A stretch of 6,739 nt of DNA from an uncultured Verrucomicrobiota bacterium. Its GTDB lineage: Bacteria; Verrucomicrobiota; Verrucomicrobiia; Chthoniobacterales; SZAS-18. The translations under genes were made by a program, and so were the position numbers. Below, one piece after another: positions 1 to 5,710 of the stretch. Within the stretch, counting starts at the first letter, position 1. Each line of letters begins with the position of its first letter. The notes beneath the pieces are model-generated. The model saw only the letters and a list, made by a program, of their open reading frames with translations, was not told the origin of the DNA and did no database searches. The DNA lies in assembly GCA_937873255.1 (NCBI GenBank), contig CALMVM010000615.1:1-6739 (forward strand), in the 5' to 3' direction.

Positions 1-483
1 GATGAAATCCACGCCGTACTGCCGCCGGTACGCCTGGCAGAGCTTGATGCCCGCGATCTTGGCGATGGCGTAGGGTTCGTTGGTCGGTTCCAGCGTGCCG
101 GTCAGGAGCGATTCCTCGTGGATCGGCTGCGGGGCGAACTTCGGATAGATGCACGAACTGCCCAGAAAGAGTAGCTTGCCCACCCCGGCGGCGTGGGCCG
201 ATTCGATGAGGCCGTTCTGGATTTTGAGGTTGTCGAGCAGGAAATCGACCGGGAAGTCATTGTTCGCCTTGATGCCGCCGACCTTCGCGGCGGCGACCAC
301 GACGTACCCCGGCCGCTCGGCCAGCATGAACGCGCGCACCGCCGCGCCGTCGAGCAGATCGAGTTGCCGGCGGTCGCGCACGACGATTTCCCACGGCTCT
401 CCCGCCGCCGCCCGCGCCTGGACCGCGCGCAAAATCGCGCTGCCCACGAGGCCGCGATGGCCGGCGATGAAGATTTTCTTCAT
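1..483 (-). CDS. fcl: GDP-L-fucose synthase, N-terminal 161 residues (partial, runs off left edge)
   Basis: NADPH-dependent epimerase/reductase that turns GDP-4-keto-6-deoxy-D-mannose into GDP-L-fucose in the cytoplasm, a sugar donor for surface polysaccharide. Reading leftward from the ATG at 483-481, the frame is open to the window edge. It begins [15 protein letters not shown], with the Rossmann nucleotide loop GHRGLVG at residues 8-14. GSSCIYP lies at 108-114 and YAIAK at 138-142. Aligned with E. coli Fcl with a shift of two, Ser109, Cys111, Tyr138 and Lys142 match the catalytic Ser107, Cys109, Tyr136 and Lys140. The family is about 310-320 residues, so roughly half is visible. The start sits directly before the first beta strand, so no other start is likely. 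No Shine-Dalgarno is seen (CCTTTCTCC precedes the ATG). It follows gmd on the same strand, 95 bases apart, and the two are probably co-transcribed. Confidence 0.95.
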   Translation of the reverse strand, partial: MKKIFIAGHRGLVGSAILRAVQARAAAGEPWEIVVRDRRQLDLLDGAAVRAFMLAERPGYVVVAAAKVGGIKANNDFPVDFLLDNLKIQNGLIESAHAAGVGKLLFLGSSCIYPKFAPQPIHEESLLTGTLEPTNEPYAIAKIAGIKLCQAYRRQYGVDFI

Positions 484-491
484 GGAGAAAG

Positions 492-571
492 GTTGTGGGT
501 GGTGATGCAGCCTTCGGCTGCGTTGTGGGTTGTGGGTAGAACCAGCGACGCCACGACTCACAACTCACAAC
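492..571. repeat. Heptad repeats in inverted orientation filling the gmd-fcl spacer
   Basis: On the plus strand GTTGTGGGT occurs at 492-500 and again at 522-530, where it continues as TTGTGGGT. The stretch 522-537 (GTTGTGGGTTGTGGGT) is the near-perfect inverse of 556-571 (ACTCACAACTCACAAC). All 16 positions pair if two G-U wobbles are allowed in plus-strand RNA. In the gmd/fcl mRNA (minus strand) the same two positions are A-C mismatches. The loop is 538-555. The unit length is seven bases in both arms, and further ACTCA-type units run into the gmd stop codon. It lies between co-directional pathway genes, so a transcript of both would carry it. It could be a simple-sequence spacer, a dispersed repeat or an mRNA structure; the sequence alone does not decide. 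Confidence 0.75.
507..521. repeat. Perfect 6-bp hairpin GCAGCC-TTC-GGCTGC
   Basis: GCAGCC (507-512) and GGCTGC (516-521) are perfect inverse complements around a three-base loop, TTC on the plus strand and GAA in the gmd-fcl transcript. It directly abuts the larger inverted repeat starting at 522 and is flanked on both sides by GTTGTGGGT units. There is no T-tract on either side, so a classical terminator is unlikely. A dispersed intergenic palindrome or mRNA stabiliser fits better, but this is inference. Confidence 0.6.
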
Positions 572-578
572 TCATGAC

Positions 579-1589
579 TCACATCCGGATGTCCTTGCCG
601 CTCATCTGGTGCTTGAGCAGCGCCACGTCGGCCTCGGTCATGATCTTCACCAACTCCTTGAACGTCGTCTTGGGCGTCCAGCCGAGCTTTTGCTTGGCCT
701 TGGACGGATCACCGATGAGCAGATCGACCTCCGCCGGGCGGAAATAACGCGGATCGATCTCGACGTATTTCTCGTAGTCCATGCCCATCATGCCGAAACT
801 CTCCTCCAAAAACTCCCGGATCGTGTGCGTCTCACCCGTGGCGATGACGTAGTCGTCGGGCGTGTCCTGCTGGAGCATGCGCCACTGGGCCTCGACGTAC
901 TCGGGCGCGAAACCCCAGTCGCGTTTGGAGTCGAGGTTGCCCATGTAGAGTTTCTTCTGCACGCCGGCGTGGATGCGCGCGACGGCGCGGGTGATCTTGC
1001 GCGTGACGAACGTCTCGCCGCGCCGGGGCGACTCGTGGTTGAAGAGGATGCCGTTGCTCGCGTGCATCCCGTAGCTCTCGCGGTAATTGACGGTCAGCCA
1101 GTAGGAATACACCTTCGCGCAACCGTACGGACTGCGCGGGTAGAAGGGCGTGGTCTCCTTCTGCGGCACTTCCTGCACGAGGCCGTACATCTCCGAGGAG
1201 CTGGCCTGATAAAAACGGCTCTTGGGCGAGGCATGCCGGATGGCTTCCAGCAGCCGGGCGGTGCCGGTGCCGGTCACGTCGGCCGTGTATTCGGGCACGT
1301 CGAAGGACACGCGCACGTGGCTCTGCGCGCCGAGATGGTAAATCTCGTCGGGCTTGAGGTCGCCGATCAGCTTGGACATGGACACCGAATCGGCCAGGTC
1401 GCCGTAATGCAGGAACAGCCGGGCGCTGCTGTTGTGCGGGTCCTGGTAGATGGAGTCGAGACGCTCGGTGTTGAAGGTCGAAGCGCGCCGGATCAGCCCG
1501 TGCACCTCGTACCCTTTTTCGAGCAGCAACTCGGAGAGATACGACCCGTCCTGACCGGTGATGCCGGTGATCAATGCTTTTTTCGACAT
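579..1589 (-). CDS. gmd: GDP-mannose 4,6-dehydratase
   Basis: Converts GDP-D-mannose to GDP-4-keto-6-deoxy-D-mannose with bound NADP, the step before the fcl product encoded next. The protein is 336 residues; E. coli Gmd is about 373. It has the nucleotide loop [10 protein letters not shown] at residues 9-18. QASSSEMYG at 128-136 holds Ser131 and Glu133, matching Thr132/Glu134 of E. coli. SPYGCAK at 153-159 holds the Tyr155/Lys159 pair. The family signature [17 protein letters not shown] is at 184-200. I chose the ATG at 1589-1587 (MSKKALITG) because the fold begins there; the frame stays open 12 codons further up to an ATG at 1625, but that extension resembles no family N-terminus. Only a weak AGAGA precedes the chosen start. 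It is divergent from glnB across 115 bases and first in a likely gmd-fcl operon. Confidence 0.97.
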   Translation of the reverse strand: MSKKALITGITGQDGSYLSELLLEKGYEVHGLIRRASTFNTERLDSIYQDPHNSSARLFLHYGDLADSVSMSKLIGDLKPDEIYHLGAQSHVRVSFDVPEYTADVTGTGTARLLEAIRHASPKSRFYQASSSEMYGLVQEVPQKETTPFYPRSPYGCAKVYSYWLTVNYRESYGMHASNGILFNHESPRRGETFVTRKITRAVARIHAGVQKKLYMGNLDSKRDWGFAPEYVEAQWRMLQQDTPDDYVIATGETHTIREFLEESFGMMGMDYEKYVEIDPRYFRPAEVDLLIGDPSKAKQKLGWTPKTTFKELVKIMTEADVALLKHQMSGKDIRM

Positions 1590-1597
1590 GGCGCGTC

Positions 1598-1625
1598 TCT
1601 GTAGCACAAAAGACACCACGTCCAA
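1598..1625 (-). promoter_or_regulatory. Possible sigma70-type promoter for gmd
   Basis: On the minus strand TTGGAC (1625-1620) is followed after 16 bases by TACAGA (1603-1598), a fair -35 but a poor -10. Transcription would then begin almost at the gmd start, leaving little leader, which fits the lack of a clear ribosome binding site. It overlaps the 12-codon upstream extension of the gmd frame, a further reason to doubt that extension. Weak evidence; promoters of this kind occur by chance. Confidence 0.25.
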
Positions 1626-1644
1626 AACCTTTTTCGGCTCCTAG

Positions 1645-2043
<399 letters not shown>

Positions 2044-2052
2044 CGAGCGCGA

Positions 2053-2089
2053 AACTCGGAACTCGGAACGGCGGAGAGTGGAGTCGAGT
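2053..2089 (+). repeat. Tandem AACTCGG heptads with inverse partner, downstream of glnB
   Basis: AACTCGG occurs twice in tandem (2053-2059, 2060-2066), followed by a third start, AACGG. ACTCG at 2054-2058 is inverse to CGAGT at 2085-2089, and ACTC at 2061-2064 to a GAGT inside, so a weak stem could form. The unit length of seven is the same as in the gmd-fcl spacer although the base sequence differs. Ten bases after the glnB stop. A single further AACTCGG lies at 3040-3046, after uppP. Confidence 0.55.
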
Positions 2090-2104
2090 CCGCAAGACAT
2101 CGCC

Positions 2105-2127
2105 CCAAGCTGATAAACGGAGCTTGG
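2105..2127 (+). repeat. Perfect 7-bp hairpin between glnB and uppP
   Basis: CCAAGCT (2105-2111) and AGCTTGG (2121-2127) pair perfectly around the nine-base loop GATAAACGG. No T-run follows, so it is not a classical rho-independent terminator. It lies about 30 bases before the uppP start and may be a dispersed intergenic palindrome or a structure in the uppP leader. No known riboswitch was recognised here. Confidence 0.5.
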
Positions 2128-2158
2128 CAGGCCGGACAGGGACCGATAGATAAGCGGC

Positions 2159-3031
2159 GTGAACTATCTCCACGTCCTCCTCCTGGCAATCATCCAGGGA
2201 CTCTGCGAATTGCTGCCGGTGTCCAGTTCGGCGCACGTCATCGTGACCGAAAAACTGCTCGGGCTCGACCCGGCCAAGCCGGAAATGACGTTCCTGCTCA
2301 TCATGCTGCACACGGGCACGATGTTCGCGGTGATCCTTTATTTTTGGAAACAATGGCGGCGGGATTATTTTTCCTCGCAGGCCGCGTTCATGGAAACCGC
2401 CAAGCTGGTGGTCATCGCCACGGCGGCAACGGGGATCATCGGGTTCGGGCTCCAGAAGGTCATCGAAAAAGGCGTGCTGCGCGGCAACCCGAATGCACAG
2501 ATCGAGGACATCTTCGGCAACCTCTGGTTGATCGCGGGGGCGTTGACGGCGGCGGGGATCATCATCCTGCTGGCCGGACGTGGACGAAATGCCGACGCCG
2601 CGACGATGGCCGGCAGCAAGATCAGGCCGGGTCAGGCGGGTTTGATCGGCGTCGTGCAGGGATTGTGCCTGCCGTTTCGCGGGTTTTCACGCTCGGGTGC
2701 GACGATCTCGACGGGCATGCTCGCCGGCGTGGCGCGGCAGGCGGCGGAGCGGTTCAGCTTCGCGCTGGCGGTGGTGCTGACGCCGCCGGTGGTCGCGCGG
2801 GAAGCGTGGCGTTTGTTCAAACCCAAACCAGGGATGGAGGCGCTGCCGCACGGGGAGATCGCTCACCTCGCCGCGCCGGGGTTGGTGGGAATGGTGTTCA
2901 GCTTCCTGGCGGGGCTGTTGGCGTTGCGCTGGCTCTCGCAGTGGTTGGAGACGGGCAAATGGCAGTGGTTCGGCGTGTACTGCCTGCTCGCGGCCGGAGT
3001 CGTGTTTTTCCTGGCGACGCGGGGGTACTGA
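2159..3031 (+). CDS. uppP: Undecaprenyl-diphosphatase (UppP/BacA family)
   Basis: Integral membrane phosphatase that removes one phosphate from undecaprenyl diphosphate so the lipid carrier can be reused for peptidoglycan and polysaccharide export; overproduction is known to give bacitracin resistance. It has 290 residues, at the upper end of the usual 265-290. The first active-site motif QGLCELLPVSSSAH is at 13-26, carrying the (E/Q)xxxE pair as Gln13/Glu17 plus Ser23 or Ser24 and His26. The second motif, FRGFSRSGATIS, is at 173-184, with Arg178 matching E. coli Arg174; the usual PGxSRSG is altered to RGFSRSG. About seven or eight hydrophobic helices are visible, for example 44-62, 83-99, 122-140, 240-258 and 271-286. 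The start is GTG at 2159: a TAG at 2147-2149 in frame excludes anything longer, and the next Met (residue 43) would remove the first motif. Its Shine-Dalgarno is weak. Confidence 0.94.
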   Translation: MNYLHVLLLAIIQGLCELLPVSSSAHVIVTEKLLGLDPAKPEMTFLLIMLHTGTMFAVILYFWKQWRRDYFSSQAAFMETAKLVVIATAATGIIGFGLQKVIEKGVLRGNPNAQIEDIFGNLWLIAGALTAAGIIILLAGRGRNADAATMAGSKIRPGQAGLIGVVQGLCLPFRGFSRSGATISTGMLAGVARQAAERFSFALAVVLTPPVVAREAWRLFKPKPGMEALPHGEIAHLAAPGLVGMVFSFLAGLLALRWLSQWLETGKWQWFGVYCLLAAGVVFFLATRGY

Positions 3032-3124
3032 TGGAACCAAACTCGGCGACTGGAGCGCGCTTGTATGAGGCGATGGGTGTAGATTTTCGGTGCCAGGCGT
3101 GTGTGCGCGTGGCCATCAGATAGA

Positions 3125-3158
3125 GCCGCAGGCCCAACCGGCCCGTCGGACCTGCGGC
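3125..3158 (+). other. 8-bp hairpin in the gap after uppP
   Basis: GCCGCAGG (3125-3132) pairs perfectly with CCTGCGGC (3151-3158). Inside, CCG (3138-3140) can pair with CGG (3147-3149), giving a two-step stem. It lies about 95 bases after the uppP stop in a 196-base gap (3032-3227) that shows no gene on either strand. No T-run follows. It may stop or stabilise the uppP message, or be a degenerate dispersed palindrome; GGGGTCAGATC follows just after it at 3166-3176. Confidence 0.4.
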
Positions 3159-3192
3159 GAGCCTGGGGTCAGATCAAGAGCGCGTGAGGAGC

Positions 3193-3211
3193 GTGGGTGG
3201 TTTCCACTCAC
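3193..3211. terminator. Possible hairpin terminator between uppP and the convergent small gene
   Basis: GTGGGTGG (3193-3200) pairs with CCACTCAC (3204-3211) around TTT, with one G-U wobble in plus-strand RNA. It lies 16 bases beyond the stop of the minus-strand gene ending at 3228, which suits a terminator for that gene, though no T-tract is present on either side. The call rests on position and stem only. Confidence 0.35.
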
Positions 3212-3227
3212 CGCCCGTCTACTGCAG

Positions 3228-3461
3228 TTAGGCGCTGGGCGTGGACTGGGGCACGCCCTCTGTGTGGAGGAGGCCGCTGATGAGTAGCGCGGGGAGAACA
3301 ACGACGATGCCTGCGTCGTCGGAGATGACCACCCTGCCGTTGCCAGGGGGCAAATAGATGTGGTCGAGCGTGGGCACGGGATACTCGTGGCCGTCGGCGG
3401 TGCGGACGCGGAAGGGAATAAAGGGGGAAATCTCCAGATGCTTGCGGATGTTGCCGATCAT
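3228..3461 (-). CDS. Small protein of unknown function (77 residues)
   Basis: I do not know its function. The protein begins MIGNIRKHLEISPFIPFRVR, then TADGHEYPVPTLDHIYLPPG, then a hydrophobic beta-like stretch GIVVVLPALLISGL at 51-64. The layout, an N-terminal short helix, then PFxPFxxxxADGxxxxVPxxDxI, then a glycine turn and a valine-rich strand, resembles small hypothetical proteins I associate with Verrucomicrobiota and Planctomycetota. That is recollection, not a search result. There is no signal peptide and no catalytic motif; it is too short for an enzyme domain and may be a small beta-rich fold. The ATG at 3461-3459 is chosen because the family-like part starts there; the frame is open further up, but only as an out-of-frame reading of the upstream gene. 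No Shine-Dalgarno is visible. It follows the MBL hydrolase gene by 56 bases on the same strand. Confidence 0.7.
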   Translation of the reverse strand: MIGNIRKHLEISPFIPFRVRTADGHEYPVPTLDHIYLPPGNGRVVISDDAGIVVVLPALLISGLLHTEGVPQSTPSA

Positions 3462-3475
3462 GACGGGAGGGTAAA

Positions 3476-3517
3476 TTGGGCGGCCTCGAAGGGCAAGAAC
3501 GGCTCCGAAGCGCCCAA
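3476..3517 (-). other. 7-bp stem with 28-base loop directly after the MBL hydrolase stop codon
   Basis: TTGGGCG (3476-3482) and CGCCCAA (3511-3517) are perfect inverse complements. In the minus-strand transcript the stem starts on the base after the TAG stop and is followed by TTTACCC, a very short T-run. It could be a weak terminator or a processing structure that uncouples the hydrolase from the small gene 56 bases downstream. The long loop makes it less stable than a classical terminator. Confidence 0.35.
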
Positions 3518-4315
3518 CTAGAATTCGACCCGCTCCCCATCTGCCATCGCCATGATTCCCATGGTCTTCGGGAGCATCTCGCGGCCCAACTCGCAAATCT
3601 CTTCCAGACGCGCGGCGAACTCGGCCGTGAAATGCGTCAGGCACACCCGGCGCACCGGCTTGTCGGCGAGGAACACAAATAATTCCTCCGGCTCGAAGTG
3701 CGCCAACTCGCAGATCAGCAAATCGCACGGCCGGTCCAACACCGGCACGAGATCCTCCGGCCGGCCCAGATCGGCGGAATAAATCAGCCGCTTGCCTGCG
3801 TGCAGCCAATCGTAAACGATGCTGTACGCCAGGAAACGGTCCGCTGCCGACGGATCGATTTTCTCCCGCTGTCCGTCGAGGTGCGTGGACGAATTGACCG
3901 ACACCCGTAGCTGGCCTTCGTCAATCGTCACCGCGCGCCCGGGGAAGGATTCCCACGGGTGGTATTCGACCGCGAAACCGACGAGTTTCTCCGGCAGGTA
4001 CACGGCTTCGAGCCACGTGCGGATCGGGTTGATGAGTTCCGCCGGCAGGTAGAGCGGCAGCGGTCGGCGGCGTGGCTCCAGCCATGCGCCCTGGATGATC
4101 ATCGGCAACCCCGAAAGGTGGTCCGAGTGCCCGTGGCTGATGAAAATCGCGTCCAGCGACGCGAACGGCACGCCCATCGCCTTCAACCGCTGGCTGCACG
4201 GCTCGCCCGCGTCGAGCAGCCAGCGCCGGCCGCCGGATTCCAGCAGGATGGACGAGTGGACCCGGTCGGTCATCGGGATGCCCCCGCCGGTTCCGAGAAA
4301 GGTCAAGGCGTCCAT
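3518..4315 (-). CDS. Metallo-beta-lactamase-fold hydrolase, ribonuclease Z-like
   Basis: Two-metal hydrolase of 265 residues, probably cytoplasmic since no signal peptide is seen. The N-terminal strand MDALTFLGTGGG is followed by LLDAGEP at 33-39. The metal motif HGHSDH at 61-66 supplies His61, His63, Asp65 and His66. Further ligands are His145 (STHLDG), Asp182 (YSADLG) and His228 (LTHFT). The full seven-ligand set and the order LGTGGG...SHxHxDHxxGLP...LTHF match the RNase Z/ElaC branch, but I see no separate tRNA-binding arm and no proof of tRNA 3'-end processing. A general phosphodiesterase or arylsulfatase-like esterase is equally possible. I used the ATG at 4315-4313; the frame is open 19 codons further to 4372, but that stretch lies before the fold. 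No Shine-Dalgarno is visible. It is divergent from the M23 peptidase and upstream of a small unknown gene. Confidence 0.88.
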   Translation of the reverse strand: MDALTFLGTGGGIPMTDRVHSSILLESGGRRWLLDAGEPCSQRLKAMGVPFASLDAIFISHGHSDHLSGLPMIIQGAWLEPRRRPLPLYLPAELINPIRTWLEAVYLPEKLVGFAVEYHPWESFPGRAVTIDEGQLRVSVNSSTHLDGQREKIDPSAADRFLAYSIVYDWLHAGKRLIYSADLGRPEDLVPVLDRPCDLLICELAHFEPEELFVFLADKPVRRVCLTHFTAEFAARLEEICELGREMLPKTMGIMAMADGERVEF

Positions 4316-4375
4316 GGATTTAACAATGCGCGCCGGGCAGGCTAACGCCGGGCCGAAGGGGAGGGCAATCAATAT

Positions 4376-4444
4376 TTGTCAGGGAAAAAAGGACGTCGGC
4401 TCGGGCGAAAACTTCTTGTCAGAGGGGGGCTTCCGCTTTAGGAC
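4376..4444 (+). promoter_or_regulatory. Divergent promoter region with a duplicated TTGTCA element
   Basis: The 136 bases between the hydrolase start (4315) and the peptidase start (4452) hold no convincing gene. TTGTCAG occurs at 4376-4382 and again at 4416-4422, 40 bases apart. The second copy is followed after 17 bases by TAGGAC (4439-4444), a possible -35/-10 pair that would start transcription close to the peptidase ATG. The duplication could also be an operator. An AT-rich patch, CAATCAATATTTG at 4367-4378, is the most promoter-like part for the leftward gene. Weak evidence. Confidence 0.25.
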
Positions 4445-4451
4445 CGGACCC

Positions 4452-5309
4452 ATGCGACCGACCCTCCCGCGCCGCCCGGCCCTCGTTGTCCTCGCCGTCT
4501 GCGCGCTCTCGACCGCCGGCACGGTCGCGGTTTTTGGGCAGGAAACCGGCGAGGCGGCCCCGCCCGTCCACCTCCGGCTGGCGGACGGGTTCGATTTCCC
4601 GGTGGGCAAGCCCGACGGCGTCGGTTACCACAAGGCGCGCGGCATGCGGCGCAACGGCCATCTGGGCGACGACTGGGACGGCGACGGCGGCGGCAACACC
4701 GACCTCGGCGACCCGGTTTATGCCGCCGGCGCGGGCGTCGTCGTGCTCGCGGGCAACATGCACATGGGTTGGGGGAACGTCGTCATGGTCCGCCATTGCT
4801 ACCGCGAACCGTCCGAAGGCGGCGCGATCCATACCGTGGACAGCCTCTACGGGCACGTGGACAAGATGCTCGTCCACGAGGGGCAAATGGTTTCGCGCGG
4901 CGAGCAGATCGCCACCATCGGCACGGCGTACGGACTCTACGAGGCGCACCTGCACTTCGAGGTGCGCAAGAACATCCACATCGGCATGTACCGCTCGCAG
5001 TTCGCGCGCGACTACAGCAATTACTACAACCCGACGGAATTCGTCGAAACCCACCGCCGCCTGCCGACCGGCTTCAACGCGACCGTCGCGGTAAACACCT
5101 TCGTGCCCACGCCCAGGACGGGCCTGTTGCCGGCGGATGCGTCGTACGAACTTGGCATCAACCGTTCGCCCAAGCAGGTCGCCGAGATGGAGTCGTCCCA
5201 CCTGAAAACCTCCGCGTTTGCGATCAAGCCGCACAAGAGTTCGGCCGAAAAACCGGATGATAAATTCAAAGTGGACCGCTACAACGAGGAACGGAAGAAA
5301 CGGGAGTGA
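4452..5309 (+). CDS. Exported M23 family metallopeptidase
   Basis: Zinc endopeptidase of the LytM/lysostaphin type, expected to cut peptidoglycan peptide bridges in the cell envelope; members lacking activity regulate amidases, but here the site is complete. 285 residues. An N-terminal signal peptide is visible: basic MRPTLPRRP, then a hydrophobic core ALVVLAVCALSTAG, with likely cleavage near VFG-Q (29/30). Zinc ligands are His70 and Asp74 (HLGDD) and His168 in AHLHFE (165-170), with His166 as the catalytic partner; the conserved YGHVDKM histidine is His135. VHEGQMVSRGEQIATIG at 141-157 is the usual M23 beta core. A tail of about 60 residues ends highly charged (KFKVDRYNEERKKRE). No LysM or coiled coil is seen. 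The ATG at 4452 is chosen because the signal peptide starts there; the frame runs open to 4095, but only across the antisense of the hydrolase gene. DWDGDGG around Asp74 resembles a calcium loop. Confidence 0.93.
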   Translation: MRPTLPRRPALVVLAVCALSTAGTVAVFGQETGEAAPPVHLRLADGFDFPVGKPDGVGYHKARGMRRNGHLGDDWDGDGGGNTDLGDPVYAAGAGVVVLAGNMHMGWGNVVMVRHCYREPSEGGAIHTVDSLYGHVDKMLVHEGQMVSRGEQIATIGTAYGLYEAHLHFEVRKNIHIGMYRSQFARDYSNYYNPTEFVETHRRLPTGFNATVAVNTFVPTPRTGLLPADASYELGINRSPKQVAEMESSHLKTSAFAIKPHKSSAEKPDDKFKVDRYNEERKKRE

Positions 5310-5315
5310 TCCAGT

Positions 5316-5347
5316 TTTCTCATTATTGATTTATTAATAATGAGAAA
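5316..5347. terminator. Perfect 12-bp AT-rich hairpin between convergent genes, likely bidirectional terminator
   Basis: TTTCTCATTATT (5316-5327) pairs perfectly with AATAATGAGAAA (5336-5347) around an eight-base loop. It starts six bases after the peptidase stop and ends nine bases before the stop of the convergent gene at 5357. This symmetrical placement argues for a shared terminator. It is unusual in being AT-rich within a GC-rich region and in lacking a T-run after the stem on either strand, so its efficiency as an intrinsic terminator is doubtful. Confidence 0.65.
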
Positions 5348-5356
5348 GTGGGCATT

Positions 5357-5620
5357 TTACTCTGTCGCCTGGGCTTCTTCGAGCCATGCCAGCGCCTTGT
5401 CGTAGCTGCACTTCTCCAGATAGTGCGCCAACCGGGGATCGACCGGGGTGGGGAGCCGCTGCTGCAAGGCAGTGATGCGTTCGGAGGCCTCCTGCAACTG
5501 CCGCAAATGCGCGTCGGGATCGCGTGCGTAGGCGGCGCGGTCCGCGATGACTTCGAGCCTTCGGCGGAGCGCGTCGGCGAGTTCCTGGTAAATGGCGGAG
5601 GAAGAGAGGGAAGCATCCAT
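5357..5620 (-). CDS. Small conserved-looking protein of unknown function (87 residues)
   Basis: Function unknown. The protein starts MDASLSSSAIYQELADALRR and is probably all-helical. A first helix covers about 9-28 (ending in RRLEVIADR), and YARDPDAHLRQLQEASERI at 31-49 is a second amphipathic helix. A proline turn LPTPVDPRL at 56-64 follows, then a last helix HYLEKCSYDKALAWLEEAQ at 66-84. Regular charge spacing suggests helix packing or a coiled pair, perhaps protein-protein binding; there is no signal peptide or membrane span. I associate the CSYDKALAWLE ending with small hypothetical proteins of Verrucomicrobiota, from memory only. The ATG at 5620-5618 is the first Met before the helical part. 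The frame stays open further up, but only as antisense of the response regulator gene. No Shine-Dalgarno is visible. It is divergent from the response regulator and convergent with the peptidase. Confidence 0.72.
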   Translation of the reverse strand: MDASLSSSAIYQELADALRRRLEVIADRAAYARDPDAHLRQLQEASERITALQQRLPTPVDPRLAHYLEKCSYDKALAWLEEAQATE

Positions 5621-5651
5621 GGGAAGTCGGCGGGCGAACGGGAGAAGAGCC

Positions 5652-5682
5652 TTGAAGCCGCCCGCGATAGGGCTAGCATAAT
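5652..5682 (+). promoter_or_regulatory. Possible promoter for the response regulator gene
   Basis: TTGAAG (5652-5657) is followed by TAGCAT after 16 bases (5674-5679) or CATAAT after 19 (5677-5682). The patch TAGCATAATCTTTA is the only AT-rich stretch in the 90-base divergent gap 5621-5710. A purine-rich AAAAGGGAA lies just before the ATG at 5711 and serves as ribosome binding site. Position and composition support a promoter; the exact boxes are uncertain. Confidence 0.35.
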
Positions 5683-5710
5683 CTTTAGGGACGCGAAAGA
5701 AAAGGGAACC

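Noticed and set aside
609..1604. 331-codon open frame on the plus strand
   Set aside because: It is the exact antisense of gmd, rich in Arg/Val/His/Leu as expected from GC-rich mirror frames, and gmd has every family motif.
1590..1625. 12-codon N-terminal extension of gmd
   Set aside because: The family fold starts at MSKKALITG and the extension overlaps a possible promoter.
3032..3227. Remnant gene in the gap after uppP
   Set aside because: The short frames here (about 60-80 codons) lack motifs and run into neighbouring genes in antisense; nothing suggests a decayed protein.
4095..4451. N-terminal extension of the M23 peptidase frame
   Set aside because: It is antisense to the MBL hydrolase and would bury the clear signal peptide inside the protein.
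4419..5234. 271-codon minus-strand frame opposite the peptidase
   Set aside because: Mirror of the M23 gene; composition is Val/Ala/Arg/His-rich with no recognisable motif.
5348..5710. 121-codon extension ahead of the response regulator
   Set aside because: It is antisense to the small helical gene, and the ATG at 5711 has a good ribosome binding site.
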